32,316 nt of DNA from contig JNVV01000008.1 of the NCBI GenBank assembly GCA_000733355.1, positions 1,183,689 to 1,216,004 on the forward strand. Direction: 5' to 3'. The translations under genes were made by a program, and so were the position numbers. Shown in pieces: positions 1 through 11,112 of the stretch (position 1 is the stretch's first letter; the number at the start of each line of letters is the position of its first letter). A model generated the notes under the pieces. The model made no database searches, had not been told where the DNA came from, and worked only from the letters and a program-made list of their open reading frames with translations. The stretch comes from Falciphora oryzae (Eukaryota > Ascomycota > Sordariomycetes > Magnaporthales > Magnaporthaceae).

Positions 1-457
1 TCTTGCCGACCGAGGGGAAGCCGATGAAGCCGACGCTGGCGACCCCGGTCCTCGCGACGTCGAAGCCCGCGCCGCCGCCGCCGCCGCCTCCGGATGGCGT
101 CAGGAGCTCGCGCTTGAGCTTGGCCAGCTTGGCCTTGAGCTGACCCAGATGGTACGACGTCGCCTTGTTCTTCTGGGTACGGGCCATCTACACGCGGCGG
201 GCGGACGGGAGGGCGAGGTGGTCCAGATGCTTCAGCCATGGCGCCCTCGCGCACTCGTCTGCTGTCGGGGATTGGGGGCTTACTTCGGCCTCGACCTCCT
301 TGATCTAGATTTTGTGCGCCATGAACTGTCAGAATCTGCCTACCCATAAATCTAAGCATCTCTGCCGACGCGCGCGCGCGAGATAGGCCACAGGCCGGCA
401 TGGTTTAGGTTCCGAATCCAGCCCAGGTTGCCTTACCTTCTCTACCGTTGTCGACAT
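1..457 (-). CDS. rbg1: DRG-family GTPase, Rbg1/DRG1 type (5' part only)
   Basis: Developmentally regulated GTP-binding protein, a cytoplasmic translation-associated GTPase that in yeast works with the Tma46/DFRP1-type partner. Three coding exons are seen on the minus strand: 457-437 (MSTTVEK), 304-284 (IKEVEAE) and 187 to the window edge ([10 protein letters not shown]..). They are joined by GT-AG introns of 132 and 96 nt, both phase 0. The translated residues follow the yeast Rbg1 N-terminus almost position by position: helical [10 protein letters not shown], the [10 protein letters not shown] segment, a Gly-rich linker, [17 protein letters not shown] and the start of the P-loop (PSVGK). The rest of the G domain and the TGS domain lie beyond the window. 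The ATG at 457 is preferred to the in-frame ATG at 187 because the first 14 residues match the family. The Gly linker is coded by a GCC/GGC run at about 65-90. Confidence 0.93.
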
Positions 458-1071
458 GGCTGCTGCGTTGGTTGCGACCGCGGCCGGCCAATTAACTGTC
501 TTTGTCCTTGTCCTCTACGTGGGATACCGATATGCCCCGCCTGTTCGTCGGGTTGGGAGCGGAATCAATGGCTCTAGCAGAGGCCTCGTCGTGTCGTCGT
601 CGCCGTTTAGCGGGCGCTTGTGTGGTGAAGGAATTTGTGGGGCAAAATCAGCCGGTGGAAAATGGTGCCCCTCCGCTCCTGACTCTGTCTGATGTCACTG
701 AGCGCCCCACCGCTTCAGGCCTCGTGGCTAAGTGGCCAGTCATGCGTGCCAGAAACGTCAAGTTCGGAATTTTTGAAAACAAGCCGTTGGGATATCTCTG
801 CTATTGCCTTCCATAGTAAAGGAGAAGAAGACAGAAAGTGTAGATAGTGTGCAGCACTAACTACGGAATAGCTCTCTTCGCAAGCAAGTGGTCAAGCGTC
901 CTCTTCCGTGTCGTGATCGTAGCGCCTATGTATACGTTGGTAGGTAGGACAGATGTGTAATACATACAAATAGCGGGCAAGTTTACAGCCCACGAGCCCG
1001 TTCGGGAAAAGAAATAAGACAACAAAGAAAGACAAACATCATGGCTCGTACATAACGGATTCATGGCGGCG
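458..1071. other. Intergenic: DRG promoter/5' leader and 3' region of the Hos4-like gene
   Basis: No supportable gene. Both neighbours are on the minus strand, so this holds the DRG leader and promoter (near 458) and the 3' UTR of the upstream ankyrin gene (below 1072). A CCAAT pentamer on the plus strand lies at about 487-491. Short open frames at 456-816 have no recognisable protein content. Confidence 0.6.
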
Positions 1072-4000
1072 TCAGCCCTCAGTAGAGTTGCCTGTACCGT
1101 TGACCGTGCCATTTGTGCCGTTCACCAATGGCTGGGGGTCCTGCCTTGACTCGACGGTTGTGGTAGTTGGTATTGCCGTCGGTGACAATGGCGACGATGA
1201 GACCTGTGCGTTTTGTGACACGCTGGGGCTGTGTACGGCGCCGTTCACGTGTGCCATTGCCCGTGGCCCATCGGCGCTGGCTTCGTCTGCGGATAGTCGC
1301 CGTGCAGTGCTGCCGCTTGTGGCTGTCATGGGCGGGGACGAGGCGCCGTTGACCAAGGGAGAGGGGATTGGGTGTCTGCCCTCAAGGAGGTGCTCGAGTC
1401 CTTGATCCTTGCAGTGGCGAGCATATTCCGGGTCGTCCGGAGAAACCATCACCATCCCGCGCCTCGGGACGCGATGCTCGGGGAACGGAGTCTTGCTGAC
1501 GGCGCTGAGGCCGGGCATCTGCTCCTCCACCATGACGCCGTTCAGATAGTACTTCTTTCCGGGCGCAAAGCCGTAGAACCTGTTTGCGTCCGGGTCGATC
1601 TTCCACTTCTGGCAGGACTCCCACTTGAGCGACTCGTCCTCAGGCAGCTCCCTGTACGCCATGGCAAGCCTGATGTTGCTGAGGTGGGCGATATTGGGTA
1701 CGATGAACATCAACTCGGAGGCCTGGAAGCGTGAGGCGCGCAACACTGTCAGTCAAGTTCTCCCAAGACAGCCCAGCCACCAGTCTTCTCTACTCATATC
1801 CATACTGACCTTAACGAAGAACATGTCCATCTCCAAAAACCGCTCCATGGCCTCTTGGCGGAGGCGCTCGACGGTCCGGTAAGCCAGCCTCTCAGGGTCC
1901 TCGCCGTCGTAGTAGCCAGGCAGCTGCAAGCCGAGGTCGTAAAGGTTGGGAGTCGTCATCGCGTACCGGTCGGCCTCGATCCTCCATATCATGATCTTCG
2001 CTATCCTCGAGACGGGGACCCGCTCCCACGCAGTGTAGCGCGACAGTTCCAAGTCTTTTTCCCCAAGCAGGAGTGCAACCTGCGTGTTGAGGAGCCATTG
2101 TTCCCTGCCGCCAGGGGTTCCGGTTGCCTCGGGCCGGATGCAATCGTACCGGACACCCTGCATCGTGCTGAACTTCTGCGCGATCCCGGGGGTTTTCGGG
2201 TTTGCGCATCCGTCTAGCCAGCGCAGCAGCGGAGGCAGCTTGCCCAGCCGGCGCGCCTCCTGTTCCAAAAACACCCGACGTTGCTCCGCCTCCCTAGCCG
2301 CCCGTCGCCTCTCGGCCTCGCGCACCCGCTCCTGTTCTTTGCGCCGCTCTTCCTCCTCCCGCTTTCTTCGTGCCTCTTCTGCAGCCTCTCTCTCGAGTTG
2401 CTCCTGGCGCTTGCGTTCTTCCTCTTCCTGCCGTTTCCGCTCTTCCTCCAGCGCCCGGAGCCTCTGGGCCTCGGCCTCGGCCTGTCGCCGCTTTTCTTCC
2501 TCTTCCTGCTGTTTCCGTTCCTCTTCCTCTTTGCGCCTCTTTTCCTCCTCCGCCAAACGCTTCCGCTCTTCCTCCTCTTTGCGCTTGCGCTCCCTTTCTT
2601 CTTGCTCAGCCTTGAGTCGTTTCTCGGCCTCGTCGGCCTCGCGCTGGCGCCTCTCTTCCTCCTCACGTCGCCTCCGGTCCCTCTCCTCCTTTTGTTTGCG
2701 CTTCTCTTCCTCGGCTAGACGTCTGTCCTCCTCCTCCTCTTTGCGCTTAGCTTCTTCCAGAGCGTCAGCTTCAGCCTTTGCTTGGGCATCCGCTCGAGCT
2801 TGGGCTTCTGACCGAGCCCGGGCTTCCGCCTGCGCCGTGGCTCGAGATTCGGATTCGGCACGTGCGGCCTTCGAGTCCGTCTTGGTTTGGGATGGTTGGG
2901 TCTCATGGTCTTCCGCCGGTTGGCTGGCATCGCGCATCTCGACATCCATATCTTCGGATTTGACGTGGATACTCTTTTCGACAGAAGCAGCCTTAACCGA
3001 CTCTTTTCGTGCGCGCGCCACTTCGGACTTTTTGCTCTTTGGAGGTTCTATGCGATCTTCGCCATCATGGTCCCGACGTGCCTTCGTTGTGGCATCACGC
3101 TGTGCAGCCGACTTCGGTTGGCGATCGTCAGGAGAGGGTGTGATTTTTGGTTTCTTCTCCTTGCCGTCTACGTCCAGCCTCCGCCTCTTCGGAGGTACAT
3201 CTCCGCTATCCTTCTCCGAGGAGGCGTGAGGTGGAGTTGCGCTAGACCTGTGACGTTTGGTCGAGCCCTCGCTAGAAACGGAAAGGCGGTCTCGGGACTC
3301 GTCTCGCTTGAGCTGTTTAGTTCTGTCCAGAAACTTCTCTGATCTTGGCTTCTCGGAGGATTCATCCCGACCATCCCGAGGACTCGACGGCTCTTTGAGT
3401 GAAGAGGCTGTCGAAACCATGCTTGCACGCCTTTGCTTCTCCCTCTCGCCCTTCAGATCTTTGCCCGAGATGAGTTTCCGCCTCGGTTTGACGGCTTCCC
3501 CTTCGGACGACACGGCAGAAATGTCGGGTTCCGCGCGTTTTGGCTTGAGCTGCTTCGACGAGGCGGGAGATGGGTCACGGTCGGGAACCGCGATGGTTGG
3601 TAGACGATCTTCCTTTGGACGGCCGGGGCCTCGTTTCGGAGGTGACGGGTCGTCTCGATTGGCGGTGAGCGGTTCCGAACGGCGTTTGTCTTTGGGGCTG
3701 GTGGGCGGCTTGCTGGATGCGGTTTTCTTTGTCTCGGTGGCGGGGCTTGACAACTTTCGTTTGTGAAGCTTTGACGCCTCCTCTTTGGGCTCGGAGCGGG
3801 CGGCGCGCTTAGAATCCCCACCCAGATCACGGGCAGCTGGCGATTTTGTCTTGGCCGTTTCCTTGTGGCTTTTCCTGTAGGCATCGTACGCATCTTTAAG
3901 CATGTGTTCCTCTTCTTTCCAGTTCGGTCCTTGACGTCTTCGCGCGATCTCGTGGTACGCCTCATGCTTAAACTTGCGGGTGGGATCAAAGTTTCCCTGT

Positions 4001-6189
4001 GTCAGCAAAAGCTCGACAACCTTGATGTTCTCCTGTCCAATCGCAGCAAGCATCGGGGTCGCAAACTCTGGAGGCATGGAGCTAACGGGGCCCGGGTCTG
4101 GATTGGCGTTTCCGAGCGCCAAGAGGAGATTGATGATCATGTCATGACCTCCCCGAGCCGCAGCGACCATGGATTCCGGGTCGTCAAATGTATCCCTGAC
4201 CTGCAAAATTCGGGTCACGGTCTCTTCGTCGCCTCTACCGGCAGCCTGGCGCAACGTCTTGTCGTCCATCGGCATATACAGAAGATGGTTGCTGGTCTTG
4301 GTGGCCCGAACGGTGCCAGCCCGTCTGCCCGAGGACGATCCGGCATGGGGGTTGCCCGTGGCGGGGGAGTGTCGCGGGCTCTCCGGCCCATGCGAGTCGC
4401 GCCCGTCGGTGTACTTGGCATTGTGCTCCTCCGACGTCCGTCGTCTCTCGCCGGCTCTTTGCTTTGCTTCCACCAACAGACGTCGAATCTCGTCAGCATT
4501 GTCCGTCTCGTCGGTGATGCGGTCAAGCGGCTCCTCGCCATTGACGTTGGCCTTTCGTGGATTCACGCCCGCGTCCAGCAAAAGCTTCACCACCTCGACG
4601 TGGCCGTTCTCCACGGCGTCAAGCAGGGGAGTATCCTTGTCGTAGTTTACACAGTCGAGGGAACACCCCGCCTCGATCAGCAGTTTGACGATGTCCTCGT
4701 AACCGTTAATCGAGGCTATCTGAAGCGGGGTGTTGCCGGCAAAATCGGCGACGTTGAGGTCCTCGGGACGCTCCCCAAGGCGCTGCTTGGCGGTGTCGTA
4801 TTCGCCGCGTGCACACGCGCGTGCAAGGAAGGTCTGTCCGTGGGCGTCCAGATGCTTTTTATGAGGCGCCAGCTTGGCGGGCGACATGTTGGATTCGGCG
4901 GTGGCGGGGGTGGCGAGGCTGCGAAGTTTGGAGCCGCGGATGCGGGGGCTGCCCCCGGGCGAAGAATCGTCCGAGTGGTAGTCGGTCGCCTGGAGCGGGG
5001 CGGGGATGCGCTTTTTCTTGTGGCTCAGGCCGTTGGAGGATTGCGAAGGCGGTAGCTGGGTTGAGATGCTCCGGCGGTGTGCGCGGGGTGGGGGTGACAC
5101 GGATCTGACGCGGGCAGCAGCGTGGCTCTCATGGTGGTGCGACTTTGCGGACGAGGACTTGGAGTGAGCATGACCAGGACCAGAGTTGGCTGCGTTGTGG
5201 CTGCTGTGGTGGCCGTTGTTATGTTGACTGCTGTGATTATTGTAGCCTCCACCGTTGGAGTCGCGGGCTGGCTTGGCCGGGTCCTTGTCGACGGCAGAAG
5301 TGCGCTGGCGACGTGCCTTGTGATTCTCTGACTCGTCTTCGGATTCGGCCTTTGGCGCCTTCCTCTTATGAGGGACGAGCTTGTCGGTCGGTCGATGCTT
5401 CTCCTTAGGGACGAGACCAGGCGGCTTGGGCGACCGTGCACGAATGGATTCCGAATCGGAAGCGGCAGATTTTGCAGCCGAGAGGCGGCGGCGGCGGGGA
5501 GGTTGCTGCTGCTGCTGGTTGTTGTTGTGGGCGCCGGCCTGGTGCTGCTGGTGTGGGGGCGACGCTGGGGCCGAGCTGAGACCGCTGGAGCACTGGTCGG
5601 GCTTGACCCGTGGCTTCACGCTGTCCGGGCCGCCGTGCAGGCGCTTCCTCTTGAATGCGCTGGCCGCCGACTCGCCGCCGTCGCGAGCAGGTGTGCTCTT
5701 GCGGCTGTGGTTGTCGACGCCATCACGAGCGTCTCGGGCGTCTCGGGCATCGCGGGCAATCGTCGACGACTGTTTACGCAGCGCGACGGGGGTGGCGGCG
5801 CCGTGCTCTCCATCACTCCTCGCCTCATGCTTTATCGCCTTTCGGGCCTTGATGGGAGAGCGATCGTCCTTGCCGGTCAGGACGATTGTTTCGGCCTCGG
5901 AGTTGGCGTCGGCGCCACCATCGTCGTCGTGCGCAGGGGGCTTGGAGTCTTTGGCATTCGGCGACGCCCTGACGGCTGCGGGGGACTTGCGGCTCAAGGA
6001 CGGTTTCGGGTGATGGCTGCTGCTGCTGTTGTTATTCTTAATGTGGTTGTTCCTGTCGGTGTTGGCGGTTGTGGCGGCCGTGGTGTTTTTGTTGGGGTGG
6101 TTGGTGACGATGTTAGGCTCTGGTGCGACCGGCTTGGGAGAAGCGACGTGCTTCCTGGAGGCGGCTTCGACAGCATTTTGCGCGTCCAT
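1072..6189 (-). CDS. hos4: Ankyrin-repeat/coiled-coil nuclear protein, Set3-complex Hos4-like
   Basis: Large disordered protein of 1676 aa in two exons, 6189-1810 and 1722-1072. The 87-nt intron (GTCAGT..TTCCAG, phase 0) joins FFVK to ASELMF. Order: basic Ser/His/Asn-rich tail with NLS-like clusters (KRKR, PRRRR) at 1-440; two full ankyrin repeats at about 480-555 (GNTPLQIASINGYEDIVKLL, then DTPLLDAVENGHVEVVKLLL); a second ankyrin-like block at about 640-755; an AT-hook-like KRGPGRPK at about 852-860; a Lys/Glu/Arg coiled coil at about 1105-1315; and a conserved globular C-terminal part (LPPLLRWLDG.. to ..YRELPEDE) followed by a Ser/Thr tail. Known for the family: yeast Hos4 is an ankyrin subunit of the Set3 histone-deacetylase complex. 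Identity here rests on this architecture and recalled fungal annotation. Start at 6189 is the first in-frame ATG; the same frame runs open slightly further without one. Confidence 0.8.
2290..2880 (-). repeat. Low-complexity tract coding the KER coiled coil
   Basis: On the plus strand this reads as a long CTTCC/CTC-rich pyrimidine tract with near-repeats. It encodes about 200 residues made almost only of K, E, R, Q and A. It is inside the Hos4-like CDS and open in several frames because of composition; the other frames are not genes. Confidence 0.85.
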
Positions 6190-6518
6190 GACATTCAATT
6201 CGAGGGAATGCGGCTGCTTTGCACCATGCTGGGCACACGAGGAAACACGATGATGATGCAGAGCGAGCGGATGGAACGGGTGATTGATTCGCCTTGACCA
6301 AGCGAAGCGTCACCAGCCTTCCGAGTCCAGTGTGTGGGTTGGGGGTGGGTGATGGATGGTTCAAACAAAACTCGCGAGGCAGCCCAGGCGGCCAGCCAGA
6401 TCAAGGGCCAAGTGTGTGAGCGACAGGGTATGTCGGGACGGGTGCTGAGTCGCTCGCTCTCGTTCTCGCTCACGCCACCCGCTAGCCGCCACAGCAATGC
6501 AAACAGAGGAAGAATTAT

Positions 6519-6548
6519 AAAAAAAAATTAAAAAATAAAAAAAAAAAA
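6519..6548. repeat. A-rich tract
   Basis: Almost pure A with a few T, followed by a separate 13-A run at 6619-6631. Poly(dA:dT) tracts like this commonly exclude nucleosomes in fungal promoters; that role is inferred. Confidence 0.7.
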
Positions 6549-6752
6549 GGGTAGAAAAGCCGAGACAACAAATGCGGAACAGGGCGATTTCCCCCTTCTT
6601 GCCAGGGGAGGAACACGCAAAAAAAAAAAAAGGGGCGTCCGGTGAGTGCGGCAAGAAACAGACTGCCTCTGAATTGATCGCCTCCACCAGCGTCGCCGTG
6701 ATCTTCTTTCTGTTTGCTACTTTGTCCCTCACTGTGCCTCGAATTTTTCGTC

Positions 6753-6776
6753 TTTTTTTTTTTTTTTTTTTTTTTT
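6753..6776. repeat. Homopolymer tract of 24 T
   Basis: Uninterrupted run of 24 T upstream of the minus-strand ankyrin gene, about 560 bp from its ATG. Possibly a nucleosome-excluding promoter element. Exact length may be unreliable because homopolymers are prone to sequencing error. Confidence 0.8.
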
Positions 6777-7350
6777 CCTCTCCCCCCTAAACAAAAATTC
6801 ATAAAAATTTCAGCTGAGCGGATGATAGGTATCGGTAGGCGATGGAGAGATGTTAGGTCGCAGAACTACAAAATCACCGAGAGTGGAGGATTCGAATTCC
6901 ATTTCCTGAAGACAAGACCAGGATCAGAGGCAGTGTGCCATTGGCCGAGGCAATTACGGCGGACCGCAGACACCCCCGCCGCTGTTTTCTTGGTTCCAGC
7001 CGGGCGCATGCTGCTGCTGCTGAATCTCTCAGTCGAGAAAGGACGGAGGGGCGGCCGGGCTGTGGGTGCGCGCCCACCTGGTCCCTTGTCCCTCCCGCCG
7101 CCTGCCCGCAGCCTGCCAATCTGCGACTCGATGGCAAGATGCGCCAGACAGCCGGGACAGGGGCGGCCAACAACTGCACAGACGGACTAGAGAGGTTAGC
7201 ACGGCGCTGCTACATTGAAGGCTGACGCGCGAGGTCCCCAATGTCCCAGCATGAAAACAAGACACGGAGCCGTGTGTGCTGGTCCATGCGCTTCATGTTT
7301 GTCATCTCATTGCGTGGGGAGACACCTCGCACGCAGTGCTGTGGTACACA

Positions 7351-7388
7351 GCAGCAGCAGCGGGCAGCAGGCAGCAGGCAGCAGCAGG
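7351..7388. repeat. GCAG/CAG microsatellite-like tract
   Basis: Tandem CAG and GGCAGCA units, non-coding as far as can be seen, located between the two divergent genes. Confidence 0.7.
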
Positions 7389-7981
7389 GCGACAAGTGAC
7401 GGTCAGGCCGAGACGGGAGCGGCGTGGATGGTTGCTTGCATGAGTTAGGCAGGCTCTGCCTCGCCCCTTTGTGTGTGAATTTCCTGGGTGCAAACTCGCT
7501 AGATGGTTGCTACCCTCGCGCCTCGGTACCTGCCTCCCAGGTGCTTCGTAGTCCCTTGCCGTTCCGACACAAGTCGCCGTCAGGTGATGGGCCGTCATGT
7601 GCAAAAAGGCAAGGTCTATCCGCGGTCTGTATGGGTTGTTTTATGCACTGCTCGTCCTGGCCTTGGTGTTCCCCACATTCTGTGGGGTGGTTTAAGATTA
7701 CCTGAAAGAGCCGGGGCTGGGGACTGGCCTCGACACGCATCGCACTCGCCTCAACTTCCTGAATGCACGCACCAGACGGGAGGTCGACCTGGGCTGACCC
7801 TAGCACCCCACCTCCCGCCGCTGCCCCGCCGGTCAAAGTTAAACAACGCCAGCCAGCCTCTACTGGAGCCGCCACCAAAGTTGGCAGATGGGCTAACTTC
7901 TCTTGACCTCCCTTCGCCGCCTTCTTCTTTTCCATCGTGTCTTTGCTTTGATTCCCTGCGATCAACTGCTGTGCCGCAAAG

Positions 7982-8931
7982 ATGGATTCGGACCTACCTT
8001 TGGCGCCGCCCTCTCCCCCGAGCATTCCGCGTTTGCCCGCGTCCCTCGACGAAGTCGTCATGACCAGGCTCCCGGCAAGGGCATTCTATATTGCCGACTT
8101 CATCACCGAGGAGGAGGAGCAGCACTTGCTCTCCAAGGTGCGCAACGCGCCCGCACCCTCATCTATGGCTGGGTGAGCCGTAGGCTGGCGGCTGGCGGCT
8201 GACTGGCATTCGGTGCGCCTGTGTTCAGATCGCCTCGGCGCCCAAGCCGAGGTGGAAGCAACTCAGCCACCGGCGCCTTCAGACGTGGCCCTCCGATCTG
8301 GTCAAGGACACCCTTCTGGACGCTCCTTTGCCAGGCTGGCTGATGGATCCTGTCGTGTCACGACTCACCTCGATCCCTCTCGTGGGCAACGCCGATGAAG
8401 CCCATCGCAGGCTGTTCGACGACAGTCCCCACCAGGCGCCTAACCACGTTCTCATCAACGAGTATCCCCCAGCAGTCGGAATTATGCCTCACAAGGTAGG
8501 TGGGTGCCACGGAATGTGTCGATGCGTCAAAAGACTCAACTCCTTGACCCTAACCCTTAACCTAGGATGGGGCGGCATATCACCCTATTGTATGCACTGT
8601 CAGCCTCGGCGCGAGCCTGTGCCTCAACATATATCAGAGCAAGGAAGACGGCGCCTTGGAACCAGAACCGGCTTGGAGAGTGCTGCAGGAGCCGCGGAGT
8701 CTCCTGGTCACGACCGAGAACCTCTACACGGACTACCTCCATGGAATCGCAGATATCGATGCCGACGTTGACCTCTCCAGGGATACCGTAGCCAACTGGG
8801 ACCTGCTCCGGTCAAGCAAAGAGTTTGAGGGAGGGCGAAGCGAGCGCGGAGTGCGGACGAGCTTGACCTATCGCGACGTCATGAAAGTGTCCAAGCTAGG
8901 GAGCAAGCTGGGCTCGTTCCTAAGGCGGTAG
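7982..8931 (+). CDS. AlkB-like Fe(II)/2-oxoglutarate dioxygenase, ALKBH6 type
   Basis: 262-aa protein in three exons: 7982-8137, 8229-8495 and 8566-8931. Both introns are phase 0, GTGCGC..TTCAG (91 nt) and GTAGGT..CCTAG (70 nt). The strong-looking GTGAGC at 8172 was rejected because it breaks the frame. Family features visible: the YIADFITEEEE start of the fold, APKPRWKQLSHRRLQTWP as in ALKBH6, NHVLINEY, the HxD iron ligands in MPHKDG spanning exons 2-3, a distal His in YTDYLHGI, and the 2-oxoglutarate-binding Arg in RTSLTYRDV near the C-terminus. AlkB enzymes hydroxylate alkyl groups on nucleic acid or protein; the substrate of the ALKBH6 branch is not settled. Length is normal for the family. 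The stop is 11 bp from the stop of the convergent reductase gene. Confidence 0.93.
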
Positions 8932-8942
8932 CCATGACCTGT

Positions 8943-9975
8943 CTAGTACACGGGGGGGATCATTGTCCACCGCGACTCCATGCTCGCCGCCCCAAACTTG
9001 CCCATGTACCACTTCCGCGCCTCATGCGCTGTCGCGCCGAGGTTCACCACCACAAAGAGTAGTGCCGACACGATAGTCCGGTTGAGGAGTTCGCCCTCGG
9101 GTGCTGCCACGGCTGCCAGCGACAGGTATAGGAGGCACTCGCAGGTGTAGTGCGGACAAACCAGGTATCGAAATAGTCCCTGGGTAGGAAGTGAGTACTT
9201 TTTCAGGCTGGCCAGGTGGCTGTGACAATGGTACTGTGCAGCCGACCCGAGGACAAATATCAGCGTTCCCAGTACCGCCTTGATCGAGGGTGGCTGCGCG
9301 AAGAGGGTCGAGGCGGGCTGGCGGTTCAGGATCAGAGCTTTGGAGTCGAGTCAGCAGGGGGACTACGTCTTTGTCGCACCGGGCCTCGTCTGTCTTGGTC
9401 TCATGCATACCTGCGCCTTCTATCCACACAGCGATGCTCATGACGATGTAGAATGCGGTGCCCAACACCCAGTGGATGACCCACATAGTGGAAGCGGACT
9501 TTTTGGCAACAAAGACTTGCTCATAGAAGCGCCGGGCTCCCTGAAGCACCATCAACGCCCACGCTACGAAGACGCCCTGGGCGGCGTGGGGGCTGCCCCG
9601 GAACCCCAACGGGCTTCCTGGCGGGTCGGGGTGCTGGCTAGAAGCGAGTAGACGTATGACGCTGCCACCGACGATGCACTGGTATGCCCAAAAGACGGAG
9701 CATGCCAGAGACGTGGCGTAAAAGCTGGCGAACCACCAGTGCGGTACCTGGCCCCATGCTGTGAGGGTGGAGACTGTAGCCTCGAGCCAGCTGCTCCCAG
9801 CGGAGGGCACGCTGCCGTTGGCGCCAGAGCTGCGCGGGCCATACCCAAGGAAGAGACGGCCGAGCCGTGACGGAAGGACCGTGACGGCCAGAATACCAGC
9901 AGCGGCAAGAGTGAAGAACGACTGGCACCACTGAGCTGGAGAAAGCTGCGGGATGGCAGCCGTGACGAGATCCAT
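8943..9975 (-). CDS. dfg10: Polyprenol reductase, SRD5A3/Dfg10 family
   Basis: 319-aa multi-pass ER membrane protein in two exons, 9975-9411 and 9337-8943, split by a 73-nt phase-1 intron (GTATGC..CCAAAG, with a CTGAC branch-point candidate). Hydrophobic segments occur at about 18-35, 82-104, 135-150 and 165-185, with two more in exon 2. The C-terminal half carries the steroid 5-alpha-reductase-type core: a QYHCHSHLASLKKYSLPTQG stretch, then GLFRYLVCPHYTCECLLY, and the tail ending WTMIPPVY. Members of this branch take part in making dolichol from polyprenol for N-glycosylation. Human SRD5A3 and yeast Dfg10 are the named relatives. The C-terminus ends with the WxxxPPxY-like tail typical of fungal members. 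No frame damage is seen. Confidence 0.9.
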
Positions 9976-11112
9976 CTTCTGCAGTTCAGAGCGGAAGTGT
10001 CGGTTCTAAATCCAACGAAAGGCCGAGTCAGGCACACGTTTGAGTTGACGAAAAGCTTCTTGGGGAAGCTGGGCGTGGTTGGGCGGAGCTTTCGACGCCT
10101 AAAGTGTTCTTTTTTTTTTCTCGACATCTGTCAAGAGTCCGTCCGCCGCGGTGGACAGGGCGGATCCTGTTCCGGCAGCCAGAGCTTTGACTCGCCTAGA
10201 CTGTGGGCCCTAAGCTGAGCATTCTACAACAGACCTGCACTGAGGCTTGTTGACCTTGGACCTAGAAATGAGCTGCATCAAACAACGGTTAGACTAGCAC
10301 TAGCTGATATGTGCATTCAACAGCGGCCAAACAAGCCATAGTCGCAAAAATAACGGCCTCGAACGGGCGGATCATCAGGGCCGCTTGAGCCAAACATGCA
10401 GAGCCGCGGATGCCTATTTACTAGGCCGACTCCAAGGTTTTCCGTGCCGCAGTTGTGCCGGCCTTATGCAAGCTCGTCTCCGGTGGCTGAAGACTGCGCA
10501 GCTGGTTCGAATTTCTCCAGCTGCTGTGCACGTAGAATTGGTTAGTTTCCGTCGCTGCGCGCGGCTCGTCCGAGTGGAAAATGTGTGGGTGACAGTGGAG
10601 AGGACGGAACGTCGAGGTCTGGCTCTTGCTCCGAGGCCATGAACACACCCCAGCACAGCCAAAATCCCCTTTTACCCCTTCCCCTCGGACTGCCTCCTTC
10701 CCTTTCTCGCAGGATGGAAGCTCATCCCGAGTCACATTGGCTTTTCACTGCAGCCGGAGCGTGCAGCACAGTAAATATTCCACTTGACGGCCACCCCGCC
10801 CGCCCCTCAGGTTTTATACTCCCCTCACACAAAACGATGCTGTGTTCTAGACCGTAGTCGGCCCATTCGCTTGCCCTCCATCCCGCCCCAAGACAGGTTG
10901 AGGCTTTTTGCCTCCGTCCCTACATTTAAGGAACCGCAGGTGTCTGCTCTTGACCACCGACCCACAACTTGCATGCCTCCCCTCCCTCCTGTCTACCCCT
11001 AGCCGCGTACCTACCCACCCGGGCACATACCCACTACCCTACCTGTCTGTGGGAGCCGGTTCGACGCCTGTCCTGGTCTCTATCTAGACATCAGCTTCTA
11101 CTGCTCGCAAGC
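9976..11112. other. Divergent promoter region between dfg10 and the IAH1-type esterase
   Basis: About 1.1 kb shared by two head-to-head genes. No gene supported. An 8-bp inverted repeat flanks an 11-nt loop at 10498-10524. The last 300 bp before 11113 is C-rich and pyrimidine-biased, as in many fungal leaders, and contains a TTTTATA-like element at about 10812. Short open frames here show no family content. Confidence 0.6.
10498..10524. repeat. 8-bp perfect inverted repeat, 11-nt loop
   Basis: GCAGCTGG at 10498-10505 is the exact reverse complement of CCAGCTGC at 10517-10524. Each arm contains a CAGCTG E-box-type palindrome. It could be a paired protein-binding site in the shared promoter, or chance. 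Its loop begins TTCGAATT, which mimics a tRNA T-loop, but no tRNA fold surrounds it. Confidence 0.6.

Larger units (their letters stand above)
6190..7981. other. Divergent intergenic region between hos4-like gene and alkbh6
   Basis: No supportable gene. It serves two divergent genes. The part near 6200-6800 should hold the ankyrin gene's leader and promoter and contains A and T tracts. About 7780-7981 is a pyrimidine-rich stretch that probably is the ALKBH6 leader. A GCAG-type microsatellite lies at 7351-7388. Open frames such as 7510-8061 (minus) and 7503-8063 (plus) have no family signature and look like chance GC-rich frames. Confidence 0.55.

Noticed and set aside
2084..3229. 381-aa plus-strand Ser/Arg-rich open frame
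   Set aside because: It is the antisense shadow of the KER coiled-coil coding tract; low complexity in all frames.
3865..5055. 396-aa plus-strand open frame opposite the ankyrin region
   Set aside because: Antisense of the Hos4-like exon; no domain, and the minus frame has clear ankyrin repeats.
6880..6905. ATTCGAATTCC resembling a tRNA T-arm
   Set aside because: No matching cloverleaf on either strand.
8138..8177. Alternative donor GTGAGC at 8172 for ALKBH6 intron 1
   Set aside because: It would shift the frame against the conserved APKPRWKQLS exon, whereas GTGCGC at 8138 keeps it.
8548..8565. Telomere-like CCCTAACCCTTAACC
   Set aside because: It lies at the end of ALKBH6 intron 2 and is explained by a branch-point/acceptor context; only about two units, so not an interstitial telomere.
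9022..9410. Continuation of the reductase frame past 9411 (long C-terminal extension)
   Set aside because: It reads through an intron into the wrong frame; splicing to 9337 restores the conserved reductase C-terminus.
10498..10530. T-loop-like GGTTCGAAT suggesting a tRNA
   Set aside because: No acceptor, D or anticodon stems can be drawn around it; the stem seen is just the 8-bp inverted repeat.
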